Assembly (NCBI GenBank): GCA_007026445.1
Contig: VDMD01000004.1
Coordinates: forward strand, 558,001 to 622,000
Length of the DNA stretch: 64,000 nt
Source of the DNA: Schizophyllum amplum
Lineage: Eukaryota; Basidiomycota; Agaricomycetes; Agaricales; Schizophyllaceae
Direction of reading: 5' to 3'
Shown here: piece by piece, positions 1 to 10,345 of the stretch
Position numbering within the stretch: the stretch's first letter is position 1
Layout: each line of letters opens with the position of its first letter
Notes under the pieces: generated by a model
What the model was told of the DNA's origin: nothing
The model's input: only the letters and a program-made list of their open reading frames with translations
The model's database searches: none
Program-made: the position numbers and the translations under genes

Positions 1-1175
1 CGGAAGGCAGGCGGGTGCGCCTCACTGCCGGTTTCCCCTTCGGAAGACCTGCCAACTTGCGCGTCGTGATGTCGAGACGAGTGACTATCTTCGGCGGTGC
101 GCGCGGAAGCAGTTCGTCGGAAACGAACGACGGCAACGGGGCTTTTGGACAGATATATGTGATCGCATCTCGCGCCGCGTAACCTTTCGGTGCGTCCGGA
201 GCCAGCTTCGACTTGGCGTCACGGACCGTCATCGCATCGAACGAAGTCGTGAGGTCGTCCATATAGACAGGTGGTCGTGGGTCCCGGCGTGACCGAGAAG
301 GCGTGCTTGCGATATGGTCGTGACGGTGATGCACATCGACGGACGAAGACAAAGGGATGTGAATAGCCAAGCCTCCACTGTTGTCGGTATCCCACAAGCC
401 AGATTCGTGATACTGGGATCAAGTGGTTAGAGCTATGTTGCGAAACATCATGTACACTCACTTCATCACGTTGCTCAGACTTGAGCCCTGGCAAATCAAG
501 TTCGTCTGATTCGCCATGAGCATTTACCGCTGCCGCTTGCCAAGCTTGGTCGAATATGGTCGTTGTCGATGAAGAGGGAGGTAGGCTGCGTGGCTGCAAA
601 TTGATGCCCTGCGCTTTGGCGCGAGCACGACGATTTTGGAACTAGGGACCACGATAAGACAATGTCCGGACTGCAAAAGAGCGTAAGACTTGCCCATATG
701 TGTATCTGCCTATAGGTGCCGCCTTCTTGGTCGGCCATAGCCTGCTTGTCTCCAGTGTTCGGGTATGCGTTTAGTTTGAAGTACTCTTCGAGCAGTGGCC
801 GACGACCCTATAGCACATATGAGCAGGGGCTAGGATGTCAGGAAGCTAGATATGACTCACTCTGGACAAGGTTGCCGGCAATGCGCACTTATGCTCGTCG
901 TTCGAGGTCTTTCCCGCGTCTTCAGCTTGGCCTTCGACCACGAAGTCGGCCCATCTCTCCAGCTCGGATGCGCAAGCCGCAGCAAATTCATCACGACGCG
1001 AGGTGTCTTCGCCCATCAAGCTGTATGCCTTTGCGGCATGCTCCAGGAGTTTCGATGCGACAAAGGTGTAAGCTTCAACTCTCTTCTGGATCATCGAGGC
1101 AGGCAGCCGCCGCGCCTTCAGCCGGCGTCTTATGAGTGTGGTGACCTTCGCCTCGTCGTAGTTGAACATGGACAT
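1..1175 (-). CDS. HD2-class mating-type homeodomain protein (copy a), 3' end beyond window
   Basis: HD2 partner of the HD1/HD2 heterodimer that controls dikaryon formation in Agaricomycetes (family knowledge). Four exons read cleanly on the minus strand: 1175-861, 807-694, 641-462 and 412-1, the last leaving the window without a stop. The N-terminal exon (about 105 residues) is the variable, specificity-type region. Exons 2-3 give a typical homeodomain with the recognition helix IHIWFQNRRARAK, so Asn51 and Arg53 are present. A basic stretch follows and then a long Ser/Thr/Pro-rich C-terminal part. The intron that splits the recognition helix between Trp and Phe has a GC donor (GCAAGT) instead of GT. 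The gene is divergent from the HD1 gene at 1698, the usual MAT-A pair arrangement. Its C-terminal segment shares a motif with the second HD2 gene at 4362-6621. No frame breaks were found. Class and locus assignment are secure; allele number cannot be judged. Confidence 0.93.
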
Positions 1176-1697
1176 GGCGCGACAGGTGAGTCGAAGGTGT
1201 TGTTGCTCAGTGGCCTAAGGTTGTGGGATGAGATGGGGAAAGAAGATTGGTGTGAGCGCCGGTCGAGACTCCAGCGTGCGTGCACATATTAGGCCTTATT
1301 GTTCGACCGATTCGAGGACATGAGTTTGTTCCGGCCGACCGGCTGGACGGCTGGACGGATCACATGCTTGCCCGTAAAGTCGAACAATAGACCGCCCAGT
1401 TATTAGGGGCTGTTTGATCCGTCAAAACTCGCCACTGGACAGAACGCGAGATCAGCAATCTGGTTCCAAACTCGTCCAGTAAATAGTTATAACTCGTCGT
1501 TGGAGCGGGCATGACGGGCGCTGGACGGGCTCGTCCCCGCCAAAGACCCCTGATGTCATGGTTGTAACTTGGAATACAAGTTCCAAACTCGTCCATAACT
1601 CCCAGCAAACAAAACTCGTCCAGAGCGAGTTTTGACGGATCAAACAGCCCCTATTGGCGTGTGACACTGACGCTGGCTGTGACTTTCAGCGGCCATC
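1176..1697. promoter_or_regulatory. Bidirectional promoter region between HD2a and HD1
   Basis: This 522-bp gap separates the two divergent start codons and must carry the promoters and 5' leaders of both mating-type genes. Almost half of it (1404-1653) is an inverted-repeat mobile element. A short run just left of that element (about 1333-1362) repeats the words ccgaccggctggac and ggctggacgg. I could not identify an HD-binding operator by eye. Confidence 0.6.
1404..1653. mobile_element. MITE-like non-autonomous DNA transposon with 29-bp perfect terminal inverted repeats
   Basis: The left end (1404-1432) starts TAGGGGCTGTTTGATCC and the right end (1625-1653) is its exact reverse complement over 29 bp. 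Total length is 250 bp and there is no coding capacity. Inside, the 16-mer GTTCCAAACTCGTCCA occurs twice in direct orientation (1463-1478 and 1580-1595), and further ACTCGTCC words occur near both ends, as in sub-terminal transposase-binding repeats. The target duplication is ambiguous: TA, if the element is GGGGC to GCCCC, or ATT, if it is AGGGG to CCCCT. The GGGGCTGTTTG end resembles PIF/Harbinger- or mariner-type MITEs, but superfamily is inference. It sits between the divergent HD genes. Confidence 0.88.
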
Positions 1698-3709
1698 ATG
1701 CATCAAGCGTCTTCTTACTTTCCACCACCGTCGCTAGCATCTGCCTGTGCTGCCAGATTCCCCGTCATTATGCTGCCCTCAAGCTCGTCGAAGGCTCCGC
1801 TCGCGCCTAAGCCGACGAACCTCCCGCAGTTGTTGGCAACTGTCGCCACCAAGTCTACCACATCGAAGTCGCCCGAACGCAGGGCCGCCATAGAGAATGC
1901 CGCAACTGATCTCATGCGCCTACTGCCGTCCCTCGGAAATAAACTCTTTCAAACCGTTACTTCCTCCCGCCGACGACATGCGACGCTTGACGCGCCCTTT
2001 CGGTACGTGTTCAGGCCCGAGCTTCCTATATCGTCATTACTCACTCAGTTTTAGCGCGCCGACCGCCCTGGCAAACCTTCAGCCCTGTTACATATGGCTT
2101 CTGTCAAATTTGAACAACCCGTATCCCGCACGAGAGGAGCGGGATGCCCTGTGCAAGAAATGCGGACGAAATGCGAAGGAAATCACGGCTTGGTTCGTCA
2201 CTGCACGACAGCGCATCGGATGGTCCCGCCTACGCGCAACTCGCTTCAACCGCTCCCAAGTTACCATGGTCGCAGCGGCCTCACGCTTCTGGTGCGAGCG
2301 CGATACGTATCAGCCCCTGCCACCCGACATAGAGCTTCAATTCGCCGAGATAGAGTACAACGCTCAGACGCTATACTCCGAAGCGTACAACCCCGACCCC
2401 GCGCTGATCCGCCTAATCAAGCGCGCGAACCAGACTTCCCAGAAGTCACAACCGGCCACCGTCAACGCGAACGAGAGCTCCGCGAGAAAGAGAAGCTCAG
2501 ACGAGGGCGGTCTCACACACGCGGGCAGGAATGCGAAAAGAAGGTATGACAGTCTTGCGCCTGTACCACCTCGAGATACAGCTCATGCATGTACAGGTTC
2601 GTATCCTTTGACATTACGACGCCACCTACGGGCCCGATGTCCCATCGCCGAGGGTCCGCCCCGTCGGCTATCACCCCGAGCCGCAGCATGAAGATTCCAG
2701 CAAACATATCATTCCCGCACCCCAAATTCGGTGAAGCGTCGCTCCAGCCCTCCCCTTCGAAGAACCTTCTCAAACGGTCGCTATCCGTCGACGACGAGCC
2801 CCCTGAGCCGAAGCGTCGTCGCATGCTACCCGAATGGCATGACCCCCGTGTCGAGCGTCCGTCCGGCCACAGAATGATCTCCATCACTCATCCTCGAGGC
2901 GTGAAGCCATCCCGACGGCTGCAAAAGGGTCGGGCTACATCAGCAACGACTAGCGGTGCTCGCCTTGATCACGACCGTCGAGCGCTGTCCGAGACTCCCG
3001 CCGTGCCGACCACGATGTCTGACATGCGTAAGAACAAACTAGCGTACTTCCTGATTTTTTCTCATATGTACACAGGTGTGCTCTACGACACCGCTGCAAC
3101 ATCAACCCAATCCTCGACCATCCCAGCAGATAACATCCTCGACTCTATATTCGACCCTTATCATGCCGCGCTCGTCCCCGCTGAGGGTATGTGCCATGCT
3201 CGGCCTTTGCTTCGTGATCCTGTGTAACTGACTCAATCACAGACCAGTCGCCTTGTACTTCATTCGTACCCCTTCTGCTAGACGGTACCACCAGTTCACC
3301 AACATCGTCCTCTTTCTTCTCTCCGCCTGGCTCAGCACCCTTGACGCCATCCAACATGTCCTCACATCTAGCAGATGTCGGTCTACACGTCGGAACTGCC
3401 GGAGACGATCAGTGGCCCGGGGTCTTCGACGACATGATGCTGGATCATGACGCCTTCTCCGAATTCATGCCCGTTGCTTATCATGACACCGACTTATTCG
3501 ACTCGCTGGTCGAGAAGCCCTTGCCTAACGACGTCTACGCGGACGCGCTCTTCGAAGGATCTGAGTGGGTGCCTCTAAACGCTGAAACGAGCCACGGATC
3601 AGCGAGCGTGCCACGGACAGGCAAACTATGCTTGCCTAACGATGGAGAGTCGTGTGATTGGTATTTGAATGACGTCGCAATGGGGCGATGTAGGACGCGC
3701 ATCGCGTGA
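1698..3709 (+). CDS. HD1-class (TALE-type) mating-type homeodomain protein
   Basis: HD1 half of the mating-type heterodimer, nuclear, thought to supply activation and localisation functions (family knowledge). Exons: 1698-2002, 2055-2543, 2597-3027, 3076-3186 and 3243-3709, all in frame. The homeodomain spans the first intron. It carries the three-residue-extension loop NPYP of atypical homeodomains and ends in AWFVTARQRIGW. The position that is normally the invariant Asn51 (WFxN) is Thr here. Basic clusters KRR and KRRR with acidic and Pro/Ser-rich stretches follow, consistent with nuclear localisation and an activation region. The C-terminal 150 residues are acidic. Start chosen as the first Met of the open exon. 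Divergent from HD2a, tail-to-tail with HD2b. No frame breaks. Confidence 0.92.
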
Positions 3710-4361
3710 GAAGATGTTGTACTCATAGCATACCTTTACATTGTATTTTCCCTGCACTGATGGCAGCGGGTTCTTGCGGAGTGGCACTATCTTATTGGTG
3801 TAATATAGATTCGCTGTGTTGAGCTTCTGAACTCCGTCGACAGCAGCGAGGCTATGGGCTTGCACCGTCTGATGTTTGGATTGCAATTTGAGGTCTCAAC
3901 CGGGGCCGGAGACCGTGATGTGGTCGCCGTACAGAATCTGGATGGTGCCGCGTTCATTGTCACTGGTACTTACTAGTAGAGGGCGAGCTGGCGGAGCGCA
4001 GTAGTCGAATCGTACGCGTGAGGTACTTAATGCAGAATAAATAGTGATAATGTATGGATCTGTATGAGGTCGTATGTATGTATATCAATCACGACTCGCG
4101 TCGCTGAGAAGGAGAAATCGAAATGTTGTCAAGAACCAGTGCCGAGGGCGACCGCACGTCCAGACGACATGGAGGCTCGGTTATCGTATGCTGTGGGCGG
4201 GTTTGCGATTCCGAAGGCAAATGGGAGTGCATCTGACTGGGCGCCGAATGCGAAGAGGATATTGGTGCTACCCTTGCTGGCGCTGGGTACCGGTACACGA
4301 TGTGTGTGACGACCCGCGCAGCCTCTATGTGCATGAGTCTTGATAAGGACGAAGAGGCATC
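3710..4361. other. Intergenic, convergent 3' ends of HD1 and HD2b
   Basis: About 650 bp between two converging stop codons. It contains AT-rich stretches (for example around 4020-4090 with several tgtatg and aataa words) that could serve as polyadenylation signals on either strand. I see no gene, repeat or RNA. Confidence 0.5.
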
Positions 4362-6621
4362 TCAATAAGACGCTGTTAGAATTTCGTCAGTGACTGTGGT
4401 ACATGTCCAATTTCCGTACTCACAAAAAGTTATTGGCCCCTGGCCAGCGGATTCAAGGATTGTGGCAATGTGAAGGAATTCGGCCGTCGGGGGCCGCTGG
4501 CAGTCTTCACCATATGCCGTTCTGGGACAGGCTAAGTCGTCGATGCTGGGGTCGCCAGATGGCGAATATCGCCTGGCAAGGGCTTCTGCCTGTGCCAACG
4601 AATCCGCATTGGACCGGGATGCCACGCTCTCTGAACCCGTCCATATTGCAGGATCGCCTTGATCGATTCGGGGCGTCGCATCATAGAAGGGTAGGTTTCG
4701 CCAACACAGCGGCAGAGACACGTATTCCTCCCAGCCCGCGACACTGACGTCCAGTTGTCCTGTGTAGGCGGCAGGGTCGACGTCGACGGGGGGCAGCGCG
4801 AGTTCGTCAAGACCGGGGAACACAATGGTGTCATCCATAATCACAGCATTGCTTTCTGGCCCGAAGAGTTGGGTCAAAGTCGTTGCCGCATCGACGGCCT
4901 TTCCACGCTGCTCTTCTATGGAAGGCACAAGCCGAGGACTGGTGTCGAAGGCGAAAGAGAATGTTGACGTCGGAAATGAGGATTGATAGTTGTCGGATTT
5001 ACTCTCGGTGTGGGGAGTTGACGGCTGAGAGGGTGGATGGAATCGGAAAGGCCATGTAGTGGATATGGACCTAGGGATAGAAGGGAGGAGATGCAAATTG
5101 CTGTCGGAACGATAGTTGTGCTCGCAGAGGTCGCGTTCCTCGCCACATGGTACGTTGCAGTCACCGGCTGTCGTAAGCCTTTCGCAGCTTTGGAGAGCGG
5201 CGACGTCGGACGCCCATAGGGTTGCGTCAGGCTGTCCCTGCGCGGACGGGACCGATGTTGATGCTGATAATTCGAGCGGCGATGACAGCGATGGCGAGGA
5301 CGACGGGGAGGAGGACGAAGAATATTCGGAGAATGTAAGCGATGGCGTACGCGCAGCCGAGTTGTGCTCCGGTGATGATTCGCTCGCCGTAATACAACGA
5401 CGCGGTCCGTTGCACGTCCTCTTCGGCAGGCGAGCTACTGCGCGCTTGGGCAGCAAGGCGGTGTTCTGTTCCGCGGAGGACAGGCTCGAGGAGGGCGGTG
5501 CAGTTGTCAGCATGGCCCGCGACGAATCGACATAGGAGGGAAGGGGCGCAGATGGAGGGATGTAGGTTATGGCCTGCCGCGCAGCGTATCCGCGGCGCCC
5601 TTTGATGCCGTCGTACGCCACGTCGCGAACGTTCATCGCGTCGAAAGACGCGACAAGATCGTCAATATCTGGCAAGGCCTGCTTGCGCCGCCGGCCGGCG
5701 GTCAGGTGCGCAATTGCAGGCCTGCGTGAGTACTGCTCGTCGCCCTCTTCCTCCGACGTGTCTGACGATGTATAGTCTTGGCGCCATATGGAGCGCTCCC
5801 GTGGCGATGGTGCATGCTTATGAAGATTAGATCGACTGAAGCTTTGTCAAAGGCCATTTAGACGCACCACGCTCGATGTGCGCTTGTATGTCTGTTGCGC
5901 CGCTATGTAACACGCTTCTTCCACGATATCAATGTCGGCCCAGCCCACACTCATATCCGGTTTAGCCAGCGGTAAACCTTGGTCTTTGGCCCGGGACCGA
6001 CGGTTCTGAAACTGTCACAACGATGGTCAATAATTAGAGCATACTCGGCGGGCGAGAGTCGCTTACCCAAACGTGTACCTGCCGAAAGGTTATACTTTCG
6101 TGTTCCGCGAGCGAGTTCTTGTCGGCGAAAGTGGGATATGCGTTGAGCTTGAAGTACTCCTCGAGCAGTGGTCTGGCGCCCTGATAATATGTGCCAGATC
6201 ATTGAGGATGGTCCCTTGCATGATGTCTGACAGCAGTACGTACCCGACTGAGGGCCTGTGGACGCGTGTCTTCGCACGGTGTGAAAGTGGTGTGCCACTC
6301 CTTCACTTGCTCGATGGCTTGGTCCATCCAAGCTTTGAGCTGTGAGTGATAATAGTCTTGAACATCTGCCTGAAGCGGGTCGTCGGCGTCGAGGGATCCA
6401 GACGTCTCTTCCACTAGGTCGCCGAGTGTCAATGCAGCAGAGTTGTATGCGTCGACTATCTGCTGAGCTGCCTCCTTGGGCAAGCTGTATGGCCTCATTC
6501 GTCGTCTGAGCGCTGTAGTGGATAGTGGTCGAGGGATCTGCATGTCGGGCGTAGAGGATGAGGGCAGAGTGGACGGCTGGCTTGCGAGTTGAGATGAGTG
6601 CTGACGAAGAGATGGTTGCAT
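4362..6621 (-). CDS. Second HD2-class mating-type homeodomain protein (copy b)
   Basis: A complete HD2 gene on the minus strand with four exons: 6621-6244, 6180-6067, 6011-5868 and 5816-4362, roughly 690 residues. Exon 1 is the variable N-terminal dimerisation-type region. Exons 2-3 encode a canonical homeodomain ending VHVWFQNRRSRAK with Asn51 intact. The intron splitting Trp and Phe of the recognition helix lies at the same place as in HD2a but has a normal GT donor. The last exon is long, acidic and Ser/Pro-rich. It has a stretch clearly related to HD2a (DL.SFDAM.VRD, then GYAAR.AITYI, then APLPS.V). No HD1 gene lies on its 5' side, where an unrelated minus-strand gene follows. Likely a duplicated or second-subunit HD2. 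Class assignment is secure; whether it is active in mating is not known. Confidence 0.92.
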
Positions 6622-7207
6622 GGTACAAAAAATGCCGAGGGCCGCGCCGCTATGTGATAGTGCGTTCGGCCCATACGTCCATTGTTCGACTTTCTAGTGG
6701 CCGGCCGGCCGGTCGGAAGTTTCCACTATGATCCGGATATGTACTGTATTGTAGACCGTGGGAGGCCGTGTACTGTATTTCAAATGTAAACCAAATGTGG
6801 ACCCTTCTGCACCTACTCTTGACGCAGTTAGCACATCGGGCCAACGAATGCAACTCACGAGTCACATATCTACCAATACTATCGTAGGCTTGAATATAAT
6901 GGTCCCCTACCTTGCTATACTGTTGTTCCATTCAATTGCTGTGATATGGTAAAGTGAGACACTACCAACAGCGAACAGCCTGAGGAGACTACGCACAAAT
7001 GAGGATGTAGTACTACCGTACTGCCGACATCTCAGAATTATATCGCTGTATCAATACCGTAGAGCAAGCGTAGTCCACAAAAGGAGACGGTCATGTATGC
7101 TCCACTGACACCGGTAATCTTCTGCCCGGAAAGAGATAATGCGACTTGTCTTCCGCCACGCAGATGGACACGGTGCCACGCAGTCTTTCGGCGGCGGCGC
7201 GCTAGCC
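6622..7207. other. Intergenic region upstream of HD2b
   Basis: This should hold the HD2b promoter. A small hairpin-like motif is visible at about 6692-6729 (TAGTGG, then CCGGCCGGCCGG, then CCACTA). I see no HD1 homeodomain signature (NPYP, WFxxAR) on either strand. The 7038-7207 part may contain the last exon of the gene to the right. Confidence 0.45.
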
Positions 7208-8149
7208 TCATCTCGCTTGGAGCTTCCCGGGTGTCCTGCATCCAGCAGAGGCACCGGTACTTCGACAAATAAAGGTGCACTCGGTATCCGTCCTCGTCTT
7301 GTGGGTTTGGCCTGGAGCTGGCTCCATGAACGCCTCAAGAGCGATGATGAGACGAGAAACGCACCTGAAAGATAGCCCACCCCGCTTCGCAGCGCTCCGC
7401 CACCTCCTCAATGCGCCTATGATGTTGTGCGCGACATCGACGATGCAGTAAAAAGCGGAGATTTCCAGCTTTGCTTCCTTCGCTCGCGCTGCCTTGAGCT
7501 CAGCGTAGAGTTCGCTCGCAGACTGAACTTCGTGAGGAGCGGCTGGCGTATGATTGACTTTCTGTAGAGGCTGGATCAGGACTTGAACGAGGACGCAGGG
7601 TGGCAGGCGGCGCACCCGCTTGTAGTACTGGTCAATCTTCTGCGTATCTTTCGCTTTAGATATTTTCGACTGGTTCGCAAGAAGGGAGCTCCGAGCGGTC
7701 TTCGCTTTGAAGTTCAGCAACGAGGTTGAGGATGTGCCCGGTGCCTGAAATCATTTAGCGAGCAGAACTTCAGTCGCCATGCATGAACGTACCGAAGATG
7801 ACGTGTAGCTCTCGTTATTCTCTCTGCCCACCTTGAAGCTAGAGAGAACGCTGTATCCAGAACCAGGCTTTACTGTCCCCTTCCCCAGCGACCCCTCCTG
7901 TTGCTTCGTGGATGTCGAGGGCGGCGAGTTCAGTACCCTGGTGAAGGCTTCGCGCTTCTCCTGGGCCTTCTTCCGTTTATAATTTCGTCTCTTCTCCCTG
8001 CACGCGTCGCAAGTCCGATACATGTGACTGACCGGACGAGGACACGTCGAGCATTTGCGCGGTGTGGATTTGGCCACTGGCTCCGAGACATCCGACATCG
8101 GTACGTCCATGGGGTCTGAGCTCAGCATAGTGAGATCCGAGCCTAGCAT
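7208..8149 (-). CDS. Uncharacterised basic protein with CxxC...CxxC motif
   Basis: Not recognised. Exon 1 (8149 to about 7793) encodes a Met/Ser-rich start, then a possible metal-binding segment CSTCPRPVSHMYRTCDACR followed directly by the strongly basic RRNYKRKKAQEKR. A GT-AG intron (GTACGT to ATTTCAG) joins it to a second exon starting near 7747. That exon has a Lys-rich stretch and a segment YAELKAARAKEAKLEISAFY, then a hydrophobic/amphipathic part. The reading frame stays open to 7208, but a GTGCGT donor near 7372 suggests one more exon further left, so the 3' end is uncertain. The basic stretch next to the cysteines suggests a nucleic-acid-associated protein; that is inference only. Confidence 0.55.
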
Positions 8150-10345
8150 CGTGGAAAACGCGACGAGAGCAGCGCAGTCTGGGTAGCAAGAGAGGGAATG
8201 CGTTTGGTGGGTAGTTATGGACTGCTGATGACGTTCGGTAAGTACCCAAGCCGTGGCTCGATCGTGTTAGACGACGCGTCGCGTCACTGGTCAGGTGATC
8301 GTGACTCCAACCATGTTCGACTTGCTTGAACGTTTGAACGCCCATCGTCCCTGCCGCCGCTGGCCACCGTCAACATTGAAGATATTCATCTCTCTCTATA
8401 TTCTCCGCCAATATCATGCGAAAATGTGATTCTCTGTCGCCCGAGCGTCCGTATTCCGTATTGATTGGGCCCCACAGGCGGGAATTTGTGACGGCAGTTC
8501 CGACCCACGAGGCCTCCTTCTGAGCTACTTGAAGGCTATATGGAAACATAGAGAGCGTTATATGTGTGGTGTCTATGGCCTGTGAACTTCATACCCTGAT
8601 GATGAAGGCCCTCATTACTGATTTACCAGCGTGCCACATTCATGAGTAGCTCATCGGTCCTTCCGTACGACCGCTCAATGGCATCTAAGTCGCGTTGGCG
8701 CTATTATAGGACGTCCATGACACTGGCTCTCCCTCTGGGACTGACTTGCCTTCTTCTCCCGTGCGAAACCGCTTAAGTATACGGGCAGAGAGGTCTCATG
8801 GGACGCATCGATGTCTTATCACCATCATCTTTAATGGGCCAGCCTCGAGACGAACGAAGTGGCGCGTACCTTGTACTTCTCTATCGGAGCTCCCAGCTCT
8901 TGAGCTCAACATACCCACAGCTCCTGGATAGGCAATAGTTTGCTTGCATTGTTGGCTCAGATCAGCACCTGCTCGCTGTTCAGGCTTCTTTCAATATCCG
9001 AGGGATGTAGGTCGGCCGGCTCGTCCCGTGCCAGCTCTTCTTCATGCTCATCGTCGATGAAAGCTATCCCCAGAGCAGATCTCGAACCTTATCCCACTCA
9101 GCGATCTCTCATCTCTTCTCACCGTCTCAGCCTGGTCTCAGCATCCGATGTATGGCCAGAGCTCCTTCGTGGCGTCTGTGACATGTAGCTGCCTGAGCTA
9201 CCTAAATGCAGCGACACATCACTCTCTATCCTTCATTGACACACATCTCCGCGGACAGACGATATTTGTGGACGCTGTCCGCCGTGGCTTGGATGTGGGT
9301 AAGTGTGGGTCCACGACTGGTGCCGCTGCCCGCATTTGGCCGCATCACTCGGCCCCGAGTTGATCGGAACTGATGCGTTAACACGTGCTATGGTCGTCGC
9401 GGTCCGCTCGCCAGCATCGCGATCTGCGGCTGACTTTTCAGCGTCCTCGAAGGAAGATTCCTGTCGCTGGCAGAGTTCAGAACCATATCTAACGCGCTAT
9501 GCAAGGCTCTGTTGGCAGAACTTCTGCACGGTTCGCGGGAGGACTGGTGACGCGAAGCGATCTGGACGACATGCTCGTGCTTGGGGTCGGCGCGTATTTT
9601 CGAACATTGTCCAGCACCGTGATCTTCGTCAATCACTCCAAAGAGTCTCCACCCGCGCTCGGTAGACGCGTCAGTTGCCCCCGATAACCTTCCCCATTTA
9701 TTCATGAGCGCGCACCACATGCCTTCCTGGGCCCTCTCTTCCACGAAAGACCACGTCGCGTCAGTGGAGGTTCTCCCCAGGTCCTGTCCCCAAGGTTGAA
9801 TCAGACAGTGCGAAGACCTGCTCTGTCTCATGTATAAAACGCTCACAGACGACGCCCAGATCCCCAGCATCCCGTGCCGAGGGCTGACCATCGTCAAGCG
9901 TCTCCGCCCCTCACAATATCGTTTCAGACGCCACTCTGCCACACTCGATCGTGAGGCAGCCGTGCAGCTGAGTGTCTTCAGACGTAAGTGCACCATATCC
10001 CTTGCGTGCCCTTCACAGGCTCGCTTCGCGCTTCTTCCTTGCGTCCTGAGATGTCTTCACCTGTCATTTGACCACATACTCAACTCGGACATTATTCGCC
10101 TTCAGTCTAGCCTTCAAGCGGTCCCCTTCTATCGATATCGATACCCTTATATCCCTCTGGACCATCCATCAGAACCGCCGTCTCACATCTTCCTCACAGC
10201 CGGTCTTGTTCGTTGTCTTTGCAAATACGGACTACACGAGGCGCTACATGAGTCTGGACGGAAGGCGAGTCGTGTAGATTCATGCGGTGGTCGATGAATG
10301 TTTGCTGATTGTGGTTGCCCGGAACGTGCCCTCTTTTGTCATCCC
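8150..10345. other. 2.2-kb region without a convincing gene
   Basis: Several frames of 60-200 codons are open on both strands, but none shows recognisable domains, a consistent splice pattern or one-strand dominance. The longest (9388-9996, minus) has an arbitrary-looking composition. A TATA-like TATAAAA lies at about 9835 on the plus strand, so the right part may be the promoter and a spliced leader of the zinc-finger gene starting at 10346. The left part includes the upstream region of the gene ending at 8149. A degenerated or non-coding transcript unit is possible but not supported. Confidence 0.4.
9834..9842 (+). promoter_or_regulatory. TATA-box-like element
   Basis: The sequence gTATAAAAc is the best TATA match in the 2-kb gap and lies on the strand of the downstream zinc-finger gene. 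The distance to its start (about 500 bp) would require a long or spliced leader, for which a donor-like cgtaagtg at about 9982 is available. Weak by itself. Confidence 0.3.

Noticed and set aside
6692..6729. Palindromic CCGGCCGGCCGG with TAGTGG/CCACTA flanks as a mobile element
   Set aside because: Too short and without target duplication or internal structure; at most a hairpin.
9388..9996. 202-codon open frame on the minus strand
   Set aside because: Composition is rich in Ser, Arg and Trp with no recognisable domain or splice context; overlapping plus-strand frames are equally open. Treated as chance.
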